This document shows positions 1 to 10,287 of a DNA stretch of 64,000 nucleotides, piece after piece. Every line of letters starts with the position of its first letter. Within the stretch, counting starts at the first letter, position 1. The stretch is taken from contig JAVGWX010000014.1 of the NCBI GenBank assembly GCA_036924085.1, positions 35,845,619 through 35,909,618 on the forward strand, written 5' to 3'. The DNA is from Ariolimax columbianus. Its lineage: Eukaryota; Mollusca; Gastropoda; Stylommatophora; Arionidae. The notes under the pieces were generated by a model that searched no databases, had not been told where the DNA came from, and saw only the letters and a program-made list of their open reading frames with translations. Position numbers and translations under genes: made by a program.

Positions 1-299
1 CTCCAGGATGTAAGAAGAGTCACTGGAGCCTGCTACCAAAAAAATGTCAAGAGCTAATTCAGCACGAGTAACTTCGAACATCACGCACACATCTGAACAA
101 AAACAACTTGTTACATACACCAGAACAAAGACAATTTATTACAAACTTCAGAGGGTCAGAGCATTCTGTAACAATTGGCAAGATTGCAGAGAAACAGTAC
201 GGAAGATAACAATGAGCAATTTAACATCATGGCAACACGGAAAGTCACAGTCAAACTAAATAATCTATATTTGTGACAGGAGGTTGTAGGATTCATGAT

Positions 300-565
300 T
301 TCCAATATCATAGACATGGTACATAATGATGATGATGATATATTTTGTTGTTATTTGGTTGCCCATCGCAAACGATGATGGTGACATTATCAGACGGTTT
401 TGTCTTGATGATTATAGTGAGGAAGAAACTGTGCTGGTCATCGACCTCACTCTCTGGTCTTGAGCTACCTTGGACCAGTGGCAAGACATAAGATGACCGG
501 AGCCAACTCAGGATGCAGGCACTCTGGTCCTACCTCCCATGAGACCAGGTACTTGTAAGATTTGA
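300..565 (-). mobile_element. SINE-E remnant
   Basis: Degenerate copy of a dispersed repeat seen also at 7610-7965, 17850-18075, 58262-58515 and, more distantly, 59285-59525. Shared blocks include a GTGAGGAAGAA-like block after ATTATA and the phrase CCAGTGGCAAGACAT near 476. The tRNA-like head is not recognisable here, so the SINE label is by homology to the copy at 7610. Confidence 0.45.
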
Positions 566-999
566 TCGTCCAACATTTCTGTTCATTGCTTTGGGAGGCA
601 AGTACCTGACCTCTCATCCACAGTGATCCCCAGAAGACTCTGCAGTGTCTGTAGACAATCATTTTCACATTCCAGTCATGTAGTTTCGTCACAAAGTGAC
701 GAGCGGACAATTGGGATGTTCATCGCCCACGAACTTACTCCCGCGCTGGAGGGAGTCTGGGTTGATGGATCTGGAATTGTTGTTGGCTATCTCTTTCCTG
801 ATCAGAGAGCCAGTAATGATTTCATTAGTTCCTCCTGGCAGCAGCACCACTGTCTGATGTTTACCTGGAAATTGACTGCCCCTTGAGAAGTGTACTAATG
901 TGGATGCTGGAACGGGATTTTCATAGATTTCCTGCACGAGAACGGGTTGACGAAGAGAAAAGGCTAGTGGACGTAGTGATGATGTTACTATAACTAGGT
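566..999. other. No feature recognised
   Basis: Mixed-composition DNA without a recognisable gene. A minus-strand open stretch covers 689-1105, but it lacks an ATG start, runs into a LINE remnant and shows no domain I know. Confidence 0.4.
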
Positions 1000-1215
1000 G
1001 TGAACTGTATTGAAACCCACATGTGACCGTTGAGCATTTGATGCAAAAACTGCCCGACATACGAGAATCAGAGAGAGCAGATGTGGCCATCACCAGTGGC
1101 AACACTAGACAAGCTCTATGGCAGTGTCGACAGCCTCAGGATGACGGCTGCTTTTTTCAAAAAAATAATGGTTACTGTCTGACTGCGTACGAAGAAGAAG
1201 AAGAAGAAGAAACCC
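1000..1215 (+). mobile_element. LINE-H 3' end, decayed
   Basis: 5'-truncated remnant of the RNase H-bearing LINE found better preserved at 24136-24707. The matching end reads as a damaged C-terminus (TVEHLMQKLPDI against TAEHLLQNCPTY) followed by the diagnostic 3' end GCGTACGAAGAAGAAG, a GAA-repeat tail at 1188-1211. Several frameshifts. Confidence 0.65.
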
Positions 1216-1324
1216 ACATGGACAGAGTTGGGAGGTTGTGTGGCGGTCAAAGAACACCTAAGGAATAATTATGAAGAAGTAGGCCAGTGGAACTCAAGAA
1301 GAGTCTCTGGATAAGAACAGGTGA

Positions 1325-1830
1325 ATAGCATTGAATGGGACAATATGTTCTGGAGATCCAAAATTGTCAATATTCCTTTATGCTTGTGAGACATGGACAG
1401 TTAAAGCTGACCTTCAGTGAAGGATACAGGCCTTGGAGATGAGATGTTTCTGAAGACTTTTAAACGTCTCGTACAAAGATCGAGTTACAAATGAGGAAAT
1501 ACGAGATAGAATTACAGCAGCAGTAAGGCCTTTTGAAGACTTCTTGGCAACTGTCAAAAGAAGGAAACTCACTTGGTACGGTTACATATCGAGATCAAAT
1601 GGTCTGCAAATACTATCCTCCGCGGAAAGGTGCATGGCAGACGACGAAAAGGCAGTCCCAAAAAGAGATGGGAGGACAACATAAAAGAATGGACCAATCT
1701 CCGATCAGAAGAGGCACAGGCAGCGGCTGCTGACAGAGAAGGGTGGTGTTGTGAGGATGTCTTCATGTGTGCCCCAACGACCTCACGGGTTATAGGATGA
1801 CCTGACCTGACCTGATCCAAGATTGAGCAG
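1325..1830 (+). pseudogene. LINE C-terminal fragment, RTE-like
   Basis: Decayed C-terminal part of a non-LTR retrotransposon reverse-transcriptase protein. Readable pieces include ACETWTVKADLQ, RIQALEMRCF, SYKDRVTNEEIRDRITAA, RRKLTWYGYISRSNGL and KRWEDNIKEW, the usual order for this domain after the RT palm. Stops and frameshifts interrupt it, and no RT catalytic motif is present. The 3' end runs into short TGACC repeats at about 1796-1815, a plausible LINE tail. Confidence 0.75.
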
Positions 1831-1878
1831 GCATAGCACCTTATCATGATGATACCACAGTATGTTCCTTTATCTTAG

Positions 1879-1954
1879 GTTCACAGGGATAAAGATGTAT
1901 CCAGTCCTGGCCGACGACAGCGACGGCTCAGAACAAGAAACAGAGCTAGTTCCA
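1879..1954 (+). CDS. Unknown gene, internal exon A
   Basis: Predicted internal exon of an unrecognised plus-strand gene. A pyrimidine-rich acceptor (CCTTTATCTTAG) precedes it and a consensus donor GTGAGT follows at 1955. In the frame starting at 1879 it gives 25 codons plus one base, an arginine-rich segment (GRRQRRLRTRNRASS). That one-base overhang is exactly what exon B at 4837 needs to stay open. A second frame is also open (YPVLADDSDGSEQE), but it would lead into an early stop in exon B. Upstream exons probably lie before the window. No domain is recognised; the composition suggests a disordered basic region. Confidence 0.5.
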
Positions 1955-2016
1955 GTGAGTCATATTTGTTTATTTTGGTATTTTGTATGTTAGTCTTTCC
2001 AGGCAGGCCGTATTTT

Positions 2017-2017
<1 letters not shown>

Positions 2018-2110
<93 letters not shown>
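2018..2110. repeat. CTAT microsatellite
   Basis: About 23 perfect tetranucleotide CTAT units, 70 bp downstream of exon A and inside its intron. Confidence 0.97.
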
Positions 2111-2111
<1 letters not shown>

Positions 2112-2149
2112 CAGTCCACTTGTGTTGTTAGATGTTGTTGGGAGGTGTG

Positions 2150-2420
2150 ACCTCCTTTGTTTCATATTTTTTGGCAGGCAAAAATTCGCTGGTGACTTGC
2201 CAGGTTAATCCCAGTATCTGTTACCAAATGTTGGGTTGGTAGCCCCGTTATCAAATGTTAGGTTGTTAGCCCCTAGAATATACGATCACCTATTTTTGGG
2301 ACTGGTGGTGGTGGGAGTGTAAATTAGAGCAAGTAGACCCGCAGCCTGTCAGGCGCCATCTATGCTGCTCCAAAACCTGATGTTGTAGCAACACAGTCAC
2401 CTTTTTGCGACATATTCTCT
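2150..2420 (-). mobile_element. SINE-D copy
   Basis: Dispersed repeat homologous in reverse orientation to 58005-58200. Shared parts include the CAGGCGCCAT/ATGGCGCCTG block, CCGCAGTCTGT-like text and a terminal block around GCTGGTGACTTGCCAGGT. A weak tRNA-like head is read on the minus strand. Confidence 0.55.
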
Positions 2421-2454
2421 GTGGGGTGAGAATCCCTAGAATAATTTGAGTAGA

Positions 2455-2642
2455 TGTTTAACTTGAACTTTGCTCAGGCAGCGGCTGTTAGGCGTACTCT
2501 TTTCGATTTCCAACTGCCTAGGTATTCTGATCTCACTACTCAGAGATCAAGGGACATTTTTACCGGATGATCCACATGAGAAATCTCGGTCTCCACCGTG
2601 ATTTGAACCCGCGACCTCCAGCACCCGAGCCCACTGTTTCCT
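2455..2642 (-). mobile_element. SINE-C copy
   Basis: Minus-strand copy of the SINE whose plus-strand example is at 57610-57990. The B-box-like segment GGTTCAAATCACGG and the phrase GGAGACCGAGAT are legible on the minus strand, as are ATCTCTGAGTAGTGAGATC and the AGTTGGAAATCGAAAAGAGT end. Confidence 0.65.
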
Positions 2643-2774
2643 CAAATTTGTAATAAATTTGTCTTAAATTCCAAAGCTAGTAACACAATTTTGTATGTGA
2701 AACAATTTTTGTCAAAAAAATAATAATATGAAGCGTTAAATGTTATTAATATTGTCTTTAGCTCACCATGTGTG

Positions 2775-3000
2775 GGGAGGCAGACTAATGTCTGGTCTAG
2801 CAAAATATACTGATCAGACTTGTTAGCCAGGGTCAGGCAAAATATACAGGCCAAGACCCTCACCTCGGCTTCCTTGTAGCCCTTCCTGGAAACGGGCTGT
2901 TTTCATGGTAGCCTGGTTAACGGGGTGAGGGATCGAGTGAGTGAGTAGTAGTGAGTGACACGACATCGAATGAAGATTGTTTAGAGCTAAGTTCATAAGT
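2775..3000 (+). mobile_element. Element D copy
   Basis: Copy of dispersed element D. It begins with the core ATACTGATCAGAC...GTTAGCCAGGGTCAGG (2805-2840) and continues through the conserved body CTTCCTGGAAACGGGCTG and GGTGAGGGATCGA. Other copies are at 23703, 27368, 32090 (minus), 49960, 62810 (minus) and 63830. Confidence 0.7.
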
Positions 3001-3007
3001 TGAGGAT

Positions 3008-3090
3008 AGGGTGGCCAAACAGTTAGGGTAGCTGTCTTCAAGTCTGAAAGACATTGGTTTGAGTCCTGGTAAGGACCAAGGTTTTTGTAT
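3008..3090 (+). mobile_element. tRNA-like SINE head
   Basis: Isolated sequence with a B-box-like TTGGTTTGAGTCCTGG and an A-box-like CAGTTAGGGTAGCTG, spaced as in tRNA-derived SINE heads. No convincing cloverleaf, so it is not called a tRNA gene. Confidence 0.3.
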
Positions 3091-3514
3091 ATTATTTTTA
3101 TTCTCAGTCAGTCTTGCTCCTTACAAAGCATAGTAACATTCAAGTAGAGATTCTGTTTACATCCTGATGTGGCATATTGGGGATGCACGCTAGGGGTAAT
3201 GGAAGGGAATATCTTTGACCTGCCTCCACTTCTATTTCTCTGTGGAACCAGCTTGTTGTGCTCTGCTCATGAACTTCTGTTTGCTTTGGTATTCCTTTTC
3301 CACTGTTCTACATCAGGTACTCCTCAGTTTTCCCCACCTTCTCATCCCTTATGGGTTCTAGTTCAGAACATGTCAGGCTGTATTGTTAGGTTGTATTCTA
3401 GGGGTATGCTTTTTTAATCTGCAACAATGGGCAAAATATATGGAGAAGAAAAGAAGTTATTGTACAATTTCACATCATACCACAGATCAGATTCAACTTT
3501 AATAAGCAGCACTA

Positions 3515-3740
3515 GACCGTCTGATTAGCATAGTGGTAGAGAACTCACTTTTAACGGCTAAGATATGGGGTTCAACTCCAGTTACCGACATACTTCATAG
3601 ATGTAAATGGGTACCTGGCTTACTGGGAAGGAAAGGTAGCGAGTGTTGAAACTGACCACTCCACCTCATAGTACAATGAAGTCTCTAACACTTCGTCCCG
3701 AACAGCAGTGCCTGTTATGGGACTACCTTTACTATTTTTA
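3515..3740 (+). mobile_element. SINE-F copy
   Basis: tRNA-derived SINE. The head reads GATTAGCATAGTGGTAGAG (A-box region) and GGGGTTCAACTCC (B box), followed by a body shared with 32545-32720, 17205-17275 and, on the minus strand, 48265-48460 (GGGTACCTGGCTTACTG, GAAGTCTCTAACACTTCG). Confidence 0.65.
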
Positions 3741-4780
3741 CTTGGGACTGGTAGCCGTGGAAGTTATCATGTAACAGTTCCCGCCGGAGCAAGGGGAGTT
3801 TAGGATGCCTGAACATGTTAAAGCTTAAAGCTACCTGAATGCATGTCAAGGTCACTCATCGTCTCAGCAAAGGAGAACAGAGTTCGGTTAAGGAATGTGG
3901 ACAGGTAGAAACTGACCACTGGCCTTCCGATTTTGGTAGGGGGAGATTGATTGACAGACGAAATTGGCAGCGGGGCTTGCTGCGAGAGAATGAGTGACAG
4001 GTGTGCAAAGTGTTTCGTTCCAATTGGGATTGAAGATGACCATCACCTGAGATCGATTGGTCAAGCTCTGGCCTTGCTTGAGGATATATAACTCGAGACA
4101 AAGTTTAGCTCGGGAGGCTGGATAGAGGGATGGAGACAGGCTGGAGAGAGAGAGGCTGGATAGAGAGTGAGAGAGAGAGAGACTGAATGTAGATAGTATG
4201 TTTAACTCACCGACTTAGATAGAGGAGAGATTGATAGACGGTTGGATGAATGTTTAGTGATAGAACAGGATCGCTCAAATAGGTGAATGAGTTTTGCATT
4301 AATAGATAATGCGAAAGTGTGTTTGTAAGCAAGGACACATTGTGAACGAGTTAGTCGAGATCGCCCGCCTGAGGGGATTTCAGTGAGGAAGAGTATTTGA
4401 TAAGGTGTGTTGAAGACGCAGTTAAGGCGATGTGTGTGTGATGTAATTGCAAGGCAATAGAACTGGGTTTTAGATAGTTGGGAATTCCATCAATAGCTAA
4501 TGCTTACAATTCCCGTTTTAGTAGAATATTTAGTTAAGATATGTATTATATTGTGTTTGTAATTTCTCTACTCATTCTATGATATGAGTATGATATAATA
4601 AATATGCCACCTGCTGTGTGATATGTCATTTACTGAGTATGGTCATGATGATGTGGATGAGTGTGAGAATGTTCTAAGTTCGATCACGGCCAGCAGAGGG
4701 TCTGCTACAATCACAATCGACATCGTTACCAAAATATAAATAACGTAATGAGAGCAATGTTGAAAGTGTCACAGTTTGAT
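3741..4780. other. No gene recognised; GA-rich patch
   Basis: Apart from a GAGAGA-rich stretch with short GGCTGGATAGAG repeats at about 4115-4190, I see no gene or known element. It is intronic to the plus-strand gene. Confidence 0.5.
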
Positions 4781-4836
4781 TTCAAGGCAGATAATTCTGT
4801 TTCAAATACCTACAATAGTAAACAAATTTATTTCAG

Positions 4837-4984
4837 GGGAACAGAGCTCAGGAGACGACAGCGAGCCAGTACGAGATGACTACCATAAGGACAGAAGTAA
4901 AGCTGTCAATCATCAGGGCAAGCGAGTGACTGCAGTCAAGACTGTAGGATTCAAACCTGGACCTGCGGCTGACAAACCTGGCAG
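4837..4984 (+). CDS. Unknown gene, internal exon B
   Basis: Second supported exon of the unrecognised plus-strand gene. The acceptor is AATTTATTTCAG just before 4837 and the donor is GGCAG|GTTGGT. With one base carried over from exon A, the frame is open for the whole 148 bases and gives a hydrophilic segment with an acidic start (EQSSGDDSEPVRDDYHKD) and a basic, proline-containing end (KPGPAADKPG). It leaves two bases, and exon C at 16878 supplies the matching third base. The other two frames close inside the exon. No domain is recognised; it looks disordered. The 11.9-kb intron after it contains the whole minus-strand GPCR gene. Confidence 0.6.
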
Positions 4985-5028
4985 GTTGGTTTTCGTCTAA
5001 ATTATAATTCCTCTTCCCACGTTCACAC

Positions 5029-5034
5029 TTTATT
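5029..5034 (-). terminator. Candidate poly(A) signal of GPCR
   Basis: AATAAA on the minus strand, about 385 bases beyond the GPCR stop codon. It is the first canonical hexamer I see downstream of exon 2. It lies only 45 bases past exon B of the opposite-strand gene, so the two transcripts would overlap but the exons would not. Confidence 0.35.
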
Positions 5035-5416
5035 AATCATAGTCATCTGTGTGTTACTAGGAACCGAAAGGGGGGCAAGGAGTAGTAACACTGTAACCTG
5101 CCAGACATGTTCTAACAGTTGACTAAGGAGGATTAGGCACGTGGCCAGTTCAGGGCGCAACAAATTCTGATCACAGTGGTGCCCAGAAATGTTACTGTGG
5201 CTCCTGGAAATGTTACTGTTGGCACGTTACTTCCCAAGATTTGTGTCCTTTTTACTCACACAATTTTCCCTATCTTGTATATCCAGGACTAGATTTTTGG
5301 CTTCTAGATTTTTGTCCTGGCTCCTAGGTACTAAACAAATTTATCACCACTTGTGGCTAGATACCCCATTCTTTAGAGGATAAAAGGCAGCGAGCTGCTT
5401 GTCTAAAGTCACAAGC

Positions 5417-5626
5417 TCACACAACAGACATTTCCATATCGTACGTCCGACTGCCGCTGACCCTGTACTTGCAGACTGTGCTCCTGTACGTCACATGGTG
5501 GTACTTGTCCCTGAGGCCAAGTGTCGATAGTAGCATTATGCGGAACTTCTTGCCGAAGAAGCAGTAGAGGAGGAAGTTAAAAGCTGCGTTGATTTCCACC
5601 ATGAAAGTGCACACAATGTAGAAACA
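5417..5626 (-). CDS. FMRFamide-receptor-like GPCR, last exon
   Basis: Second and last coding exon of the receptor begun at 11532; it encodes residues 416-484. The acceptor is a strong pyrimidine tract ending TTTCTCCAG, and the exon opens in phase 0, matching the donor at 10287. It holds TM7 (about 412-438) and the cytoplasmic tail. The NPxxY position reads N432-F-L-L-Y436, a proline loss also known in FMRFamide-receptor-like proteins, followed by the helix-8 segment FFGKKFR. The tail is short (about 45 residues) and ends in S-V-V, which fits a class I PDZ-binding motif (S/T-x-hydrophobic). The stop is TGA. The assembled protein has all seven membrane segments, a normal length for the family and no frameshift, so the gene looks intact. 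Confidence 0.87.
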   Translation of the reverse strand, partial: CFYIVCTFMVEINAAFNFLLYCFFGKKFRIMLLSTLGLRDKYHHVTYRSTVCKYRVSGSRTYDMEMSVV

Positions 5627-5739
5627 CTGGAGAAAGAGAGGAAAAGTTGGTAATAGATTACAAAATGGTCATATAACACATATTCTTTTTCAAAGTTCGT
5701 CCTGAAAAAGAAGTCTGTGACATGTTTAAATTTACAGCT

Positions 5740-5945
5740 AGTCTGCAAAATCTGTGCCTTTCGTCCCGACACATCCAATTTCAGCACTCCATTTTTTAAA
5801 CCGGGTTTGCCTTCCCTCTTTGATCCCTAATCCTTTAGCCAGGCTGCATGGCTGCAGTCTGCTTCCAGGGCCACTACTTGGAGGTGGAATAGGTTATTGG
5901 TCAGTTGTCACTGGCCCTGATGCAAGCAGCCAACTATGAGTCCTA
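5740..5945 (-). mobile_element. SINE-A fragment
   Basis: Minus-strand SINE-A piece, lacking the GAA tail. It is recognised by the CCGACACATCC, TTTCAGCA and CTGCAGTCTG-type blocks and by GGCCCTGATGCAAGCAGCCAA. It lies just upstream of GPCR exon 2, within the GPCR intron. Confidence 0.55.
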
Positions 5946-6929
5946 TTCAGGGTTTTGAACACCTTTCCTCCTGGTCAGTAGACTGATCTCATGACCACTC
6001 TACCACATTTTCAGGGCTTGACAAAAGCGGTTGTTTGCTCATCTGTGATGAGTAAACATTTTTGCTAGACGGGTAAATAAAATTATTTTTTTATCATTAC
6101 TACATAACGACTAAAAATTTGTCGCGTCTTGCACATTCTGCTCCTATGATTCCCCATCTCTTTATCTCTTTAGCTATTTGTGCCATTTTTCCTTCTTGGT
6201 ATGATATTCTAACATTTCATGCTGCTATTTTGGTTTTCTTATTGGCAGTCAGAAGGGAAGTCAGCTGTAGAGCTTCCTTGTTTCTTTCACTCCGTTTGTG
6301 TCATTCTCCTCTTTTCCTGGGGCCCTTCTTTGCCATGGCCTGTACATATTTGTTTTGTTGTTAATGTTTCCACAGCCAACTGTTATTTTTTATAGATTTA
6401 TGTGGTTGGCTCTAATCTCTAGCTGAGTTGTCTGTGCATAATTTATTCTCTTCCTGCGGACCTGTCCAGCCTTGGTGAACCTTCTGATCACTTTCACTTC
6501 TGGTAGTTTAGCTCCTGGGGGTCATTGAGACAAGCTCACTCACCACTTAAAGGTAACAAACTCAAGGTCTGCAATCTGGATGTGATACTCTTAGTTACGT
6601 AACATGTTCCAGAGCCATATTAGGACTGACTTACATTAGTATACAGCAGTCTAATCTTGTTTTTTAATTGAGAATGTTCTAGAATCCCATATTAGATGAA
6701 AAAGTTTGCACTGACATCTTAGTTTGTGCACCCATCTTTGCCAATGTTGCGTCATTTACTTAGTGATTCCTCTTCTACCTCTGTGGGGGTGTAGAGGTCA
6801 TTTTATACTTGCAGTCGAGTGTGCAGACCAATTGGTGATTAGCCTGTTGTGTCTTTTGCATGATAAAAGGGCTGCTTCCTTTTGGTTCATGTGGCTACTA
6901 TTGGTATAGGAATTTTGTTACTTCTAGAA
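5946..6929. other. No feature recognised
   Basis: AT-rich intronic DNA of the GPCR gene. Open stretches here have no ATG-supported, domain-like content. Confidence 0.45.
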
Positions 6930-7090
6930 TTTTTGCTTGGACGTCGGCTAACAGCTTGCTGTTTTCTATTTCCAACTGCCAAGGATTCCTTAATGTGTAC
7001 TCAGGACCTCCAAGCTTATTGTCCATCTCAGATAGTACTAGGTGCAGATCTCACCTCCTCAAGAACCAAGGGACGCTTGAAACCTGTAGG
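6930..7090 (-). mobile_element. SINE-C fragment
   Basis: Partial SINE-C, recognised by TTTCCAACTGCCAAGGATTC and the AGATCTCACCTCCTCAAGA block that corresponds to ATCTCACTACTCAGAGATC in the copy at 2455. It abuts the LINE-H 3' end that follows. Confidence 0.5.
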
Positions 7091-7295
7091 ATTCGAAACA
7101 CTCACTACCTGTGGTACTTGGAAAATGACCTATGCACATCTGCTCCAGAAGTGCCCGACATTCGAGGACCAGATAAAGCACATGTGGCCATCATCAGTAC
7201 CAACACTAGACAAGCTCTCTAGCAGTGTGAACAGCCTCAGGATGACAGCCGTTTTCTTTGAACAAATTCAAGTCGACATCTGACAGCATACGAAG
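7091..7295 (+). mobile_element. LINE-H 3' end
   Basis: 5'-truncated LINE-H. The reading frame TTCGTWKMTYAHLLQKCPTF, then IKHMWPSS and FFEQIQVD, matches the copy at 24136. It ends in a short GAA tail (ACGAAGAAGAGGAA). The region before the tail is open but lacks the catalytic RNase H core. Confidence 0.75.
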
Positions 7296-7609
7296 AAGAG
7301 GAACCACTCTCTGTGTTACGCTTTCAATCATTCCAAGGAGGCTATAACTATAGCAGTCCTTATTTTACCTCCAAAATAGAGAAAACTGTGCAATTCCTCA
7401 ATTATCTAGCAATCAGACTTTGTAAAGTCTGAGTTTAACAAATGTATCCTCATTTAATTTATTTTGTTCACATTGTTCTTCAGTTCTGCATCCATTGTTT
7501 GTCTGCGTGAAGTATCTTTTCCTGTATGTCTTGCTGCTTGTGCAACAACATGCACAGACCATCTACAAATTGAAGATGTACAAGTTGTTTCTATTAGTTA
7601 GTTTTCTTT

Positions 7610-7965
7610 CCACTTATGCCGTTAAGGGAGTCGCTGTAGTCAAGATGTTAAGTCACTCACCTCTCACAGTGATTAACAAAAACGGTGGGTGATCGAATCC
7701 TGCAAGTTTCAAGCGACCCCTGGTCTCACGGGAGGTAAGACCAAAGTGCCTGCATCCCGAGTTACCTCCAGTCGTCTCGACCAATAGTCTTGCCACTCAT
7801 CCAAGGTAACTCGGGATAAGAGTGAGATTGATGACCAACTCACATTCTTCCTCACTATAATCCAAATACAGCGCACGTCACATTATTAAGACAAAACCGT
7901 CTGTTGTTGTGGCCATCATCGCTTCCCGATGGCCAATAACTTTTATGCCGTTTAGTGTCATGGGG
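7610..7965 (+). mobile_element. SINE-E copy
   Basis: Best tRNA-headed member of SINE-E in the window. The head has AGTCGCTGTAGTCAAG and a B-box-like GGTGATCGAATCC; the body carries AGTCTTGCCACTCATCCAAG and TTCCTCACTATAATCC, blocks repeated at 300-565 and 58262-58515. Confidence 0.55.
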
Positions 7966-8518
7966 AGCTTAGGTCATCTGTCCTGTGCCAAATGCGTTGT
8001 GGTCGTCAATGTGAGCACATGTCACACAATCATTCTAATGTCATCTATCCACCTGCCTCGGGGCCACCCCCTAGCCCTATACATATATCTACCAGTGTTT
8101 CAAGCCATCAGTGGAAGTTGATGAGGGTACATGCTCATGAGATGACCAAACTAATGTATTTTGTGCCTGGAAATGTAATCTGCACCAAGAAGTAGTGCCG
8201 ACCAAGAAGTAGTGTCATCGTTTCATATTCTGTCTTTCCTGGTAACACTGATAACCTTCCTCAAACACTTCATTTGATACGTGGAAATTCTGCTCTCACG
8301 TGCCGTGGGCAGATGTCAATGTTTGGCACTGGTAGCACAGAGTTGGCATAAATATACTGTTTATTAGCTGTTGCTTTGTTGCCAAACTAATGCTTGGGTG
8401 CCTAAGCAGGGGTGAAAGCTGATAAGTTACCGCAGATGCTTTCTGAGATCAAGTCTCGATTTCCCTCTTGATCCTTCCGTCTGGTGAAAAAATACTACCC
8501 AATACTTAAACTTATGGG
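7966..8518. other. No feature recognised
   Basis: Intronic DNA of the GPCR gene with no recognised gene or element. Confidence 0.4.
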
Positions 8519-9565
8519 CTTGTTGTCTGACCCCAGTTTGTCACATCACCTTGTCTGACCCCAGTTTGTCACATCACCTTGTCTGACCCCAGTTTGTCAC
8601 ATCATCCTGTCTGGTCCCAGTTTGTCACATCATCCTGTCTGGTCCCAGTTTGTCACATCACCTTGTCTGACCCCAGTTTGTCACATCACCTTGTCTGACC
8701 CCAGTTTGTCACATCATCCTGTCTGGCCCCAGTTTGTCACATCACCCTGTCTTCCCAGTTTGTCACATCACCCTGTCTGACCCCAGTTTGTCACATCACC
8801 TTGTCTGACCCCAGTTTGTCTCATCACCTTGTCTGACCCCAGTTTGTCACATCACCTTGTCTGACCCCCAGTTTGTCACATAACCTTGTCTGACCCCAGT
8901 TTGTCACATCACCTTGTCTGACCCCAGTTTGTCACATCACCTTGTCTGACCCCAGTTTGTCATATTATCCTGTCTGGCCCCAGTTTGTCACATCGCCCTG
9001 CCTGACCCCAGTTTGTCACATCGCCCTGTCTGACCCCAGTTTGTCACATCACCTTGTCTGACCCCAGTTTGTCACATCACCCTGTCTGACCCCAGTTTGT
9101 CACATCACCCTGTCTGACCCCAGTTTGTCACATCGCCCTGTCTGACTCCAGTTTGTCACATCACCCTGCCTGACCCCAGTTTGTCATATCATCCTGTCTG
9201 GCCCCAGTTTGTCACATCGCCCTGTCTGACCCCAGTTTGTCACATCGCCCTGTCTGACCCCAGTTTGTCACATCATCCTGTCTGGCCCCAGTTTGTCACA
9301 TCGCCCTGTCTGGCCCCAGTTTGTCACATCATCTTGGCTGGCCTCAGTTTGTCACATTGCCATGTCTGGTCCCAGTTTGTCACATCACCCTGTCTGACCC
9401 CAGTTTATCACATCACCCTGTCTGACCCCAGTTTGTCACATCATCTTGGCTGGCCCCAGTTTGTCACATCATCTTTGCTGACCCCAGTTTATCACATCAC
9501 CATATCTGACCCCAGTTTGTCATATCACCCTATCTAACCCCAATTTGTCACAATCCTGTCTGACC
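8519..9565. repeat. 28-bp minisatellite in GPCR intron
   Basis: About 37 head-to-tail copies of a 28-bp unit built on CTGACCCCAGTTTGTCACAT, with CCTTGT/CCCTGT/TCCTGT variation at the unit junction. Later units diverge. Open frames across it follow from three units making 84 bp and are not taken as coding. Confidence 0.95.
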
Positions 9566-10062
9566 ATTGTGACATTGTCCAGTCCTTAACCATTAATACG
9601 ATTATTGGAGATAATAGACGTCCATGATTGACCTCAGATATAACATTTTCAAAATATCTCAGAATATCCTTTTGCGAGAGCAAGTCAGTAAATAGATCGG
9701 GAATTGTCACTTGCCTGTCAGCTGGATACATCTCCCCCACCCACTGCACATATGCTTCTGTCGCACTCTGGATAGAACAACCAAGCTAGGCTTCATCAGC
9801 AATTTTTGAGTATCGTGAGACAATTGATTGACCCAGTTATGCACTGTGTCACACCACAAACACTTCTCACCGTAAACAGGAAGCATTTTCTGATAAATAT
9901 CCTTTGCAGAAAGTAATTTTGCTTAAAACAAATGCACAACAGAATGATGTTCTTTGATTGTAGACTCTGAGCTCGGACACCATTTTGTATCTGAGCTGCG
10001 GATGTGTATGCGGTACCTGGCATCTGCTACTTACAATAATCACAAAGCTGGATGTTAGTGCC
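9566..10062 (-). pseudogene. Mariner-like transposase remnant
   Basis: Minus-strand remnant of a Tc1/mariner-type transposase N-terminal region. Readable pieces match the order of mariner-like helix-turn-helix proteins: YKMVSELRVYNQRT, a frame-shifted KCFLFTVRSVCGVTQCI, then VQWVGEMYPADRQVTIPDL. Homologous remnants are at 30880-32060 and 56140-57330. No catalytic DDD/E region is seen and the frames are broken, so it is non-functional. Confidence 0.6.
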
Positions 10063-10287
10063 ACCTAATGGAACCCTTAGAAGTTACCAACTACATTTTT
10101 CAGCTATATAATATCAATTTGTGACCTACTTACTGACAACCTCATACAATTTTTTAAAAAGGCATGAAATGGTGTATTATTGAAAAAAAAAGCCCAGGTT
10201 ATCTCATCATTGTAATGTTTTTGGTGATGATGTGGCTGATGGAGATGTAAAGGTGTAATTTAATATGTATGATCAGGTCATACCTAC

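Noticed and set aside
689..1105. Minus-strand 139-codon open frame
   Set aside because: No ATG start, overlaps a LINE remnant and shows no domain; some segments look protein-like, but I cannot support a gene.
8519..9565. CRISPR-like array
   Set aside because: Units are contiguous with no unique spacers; it is an animal minisatellite.
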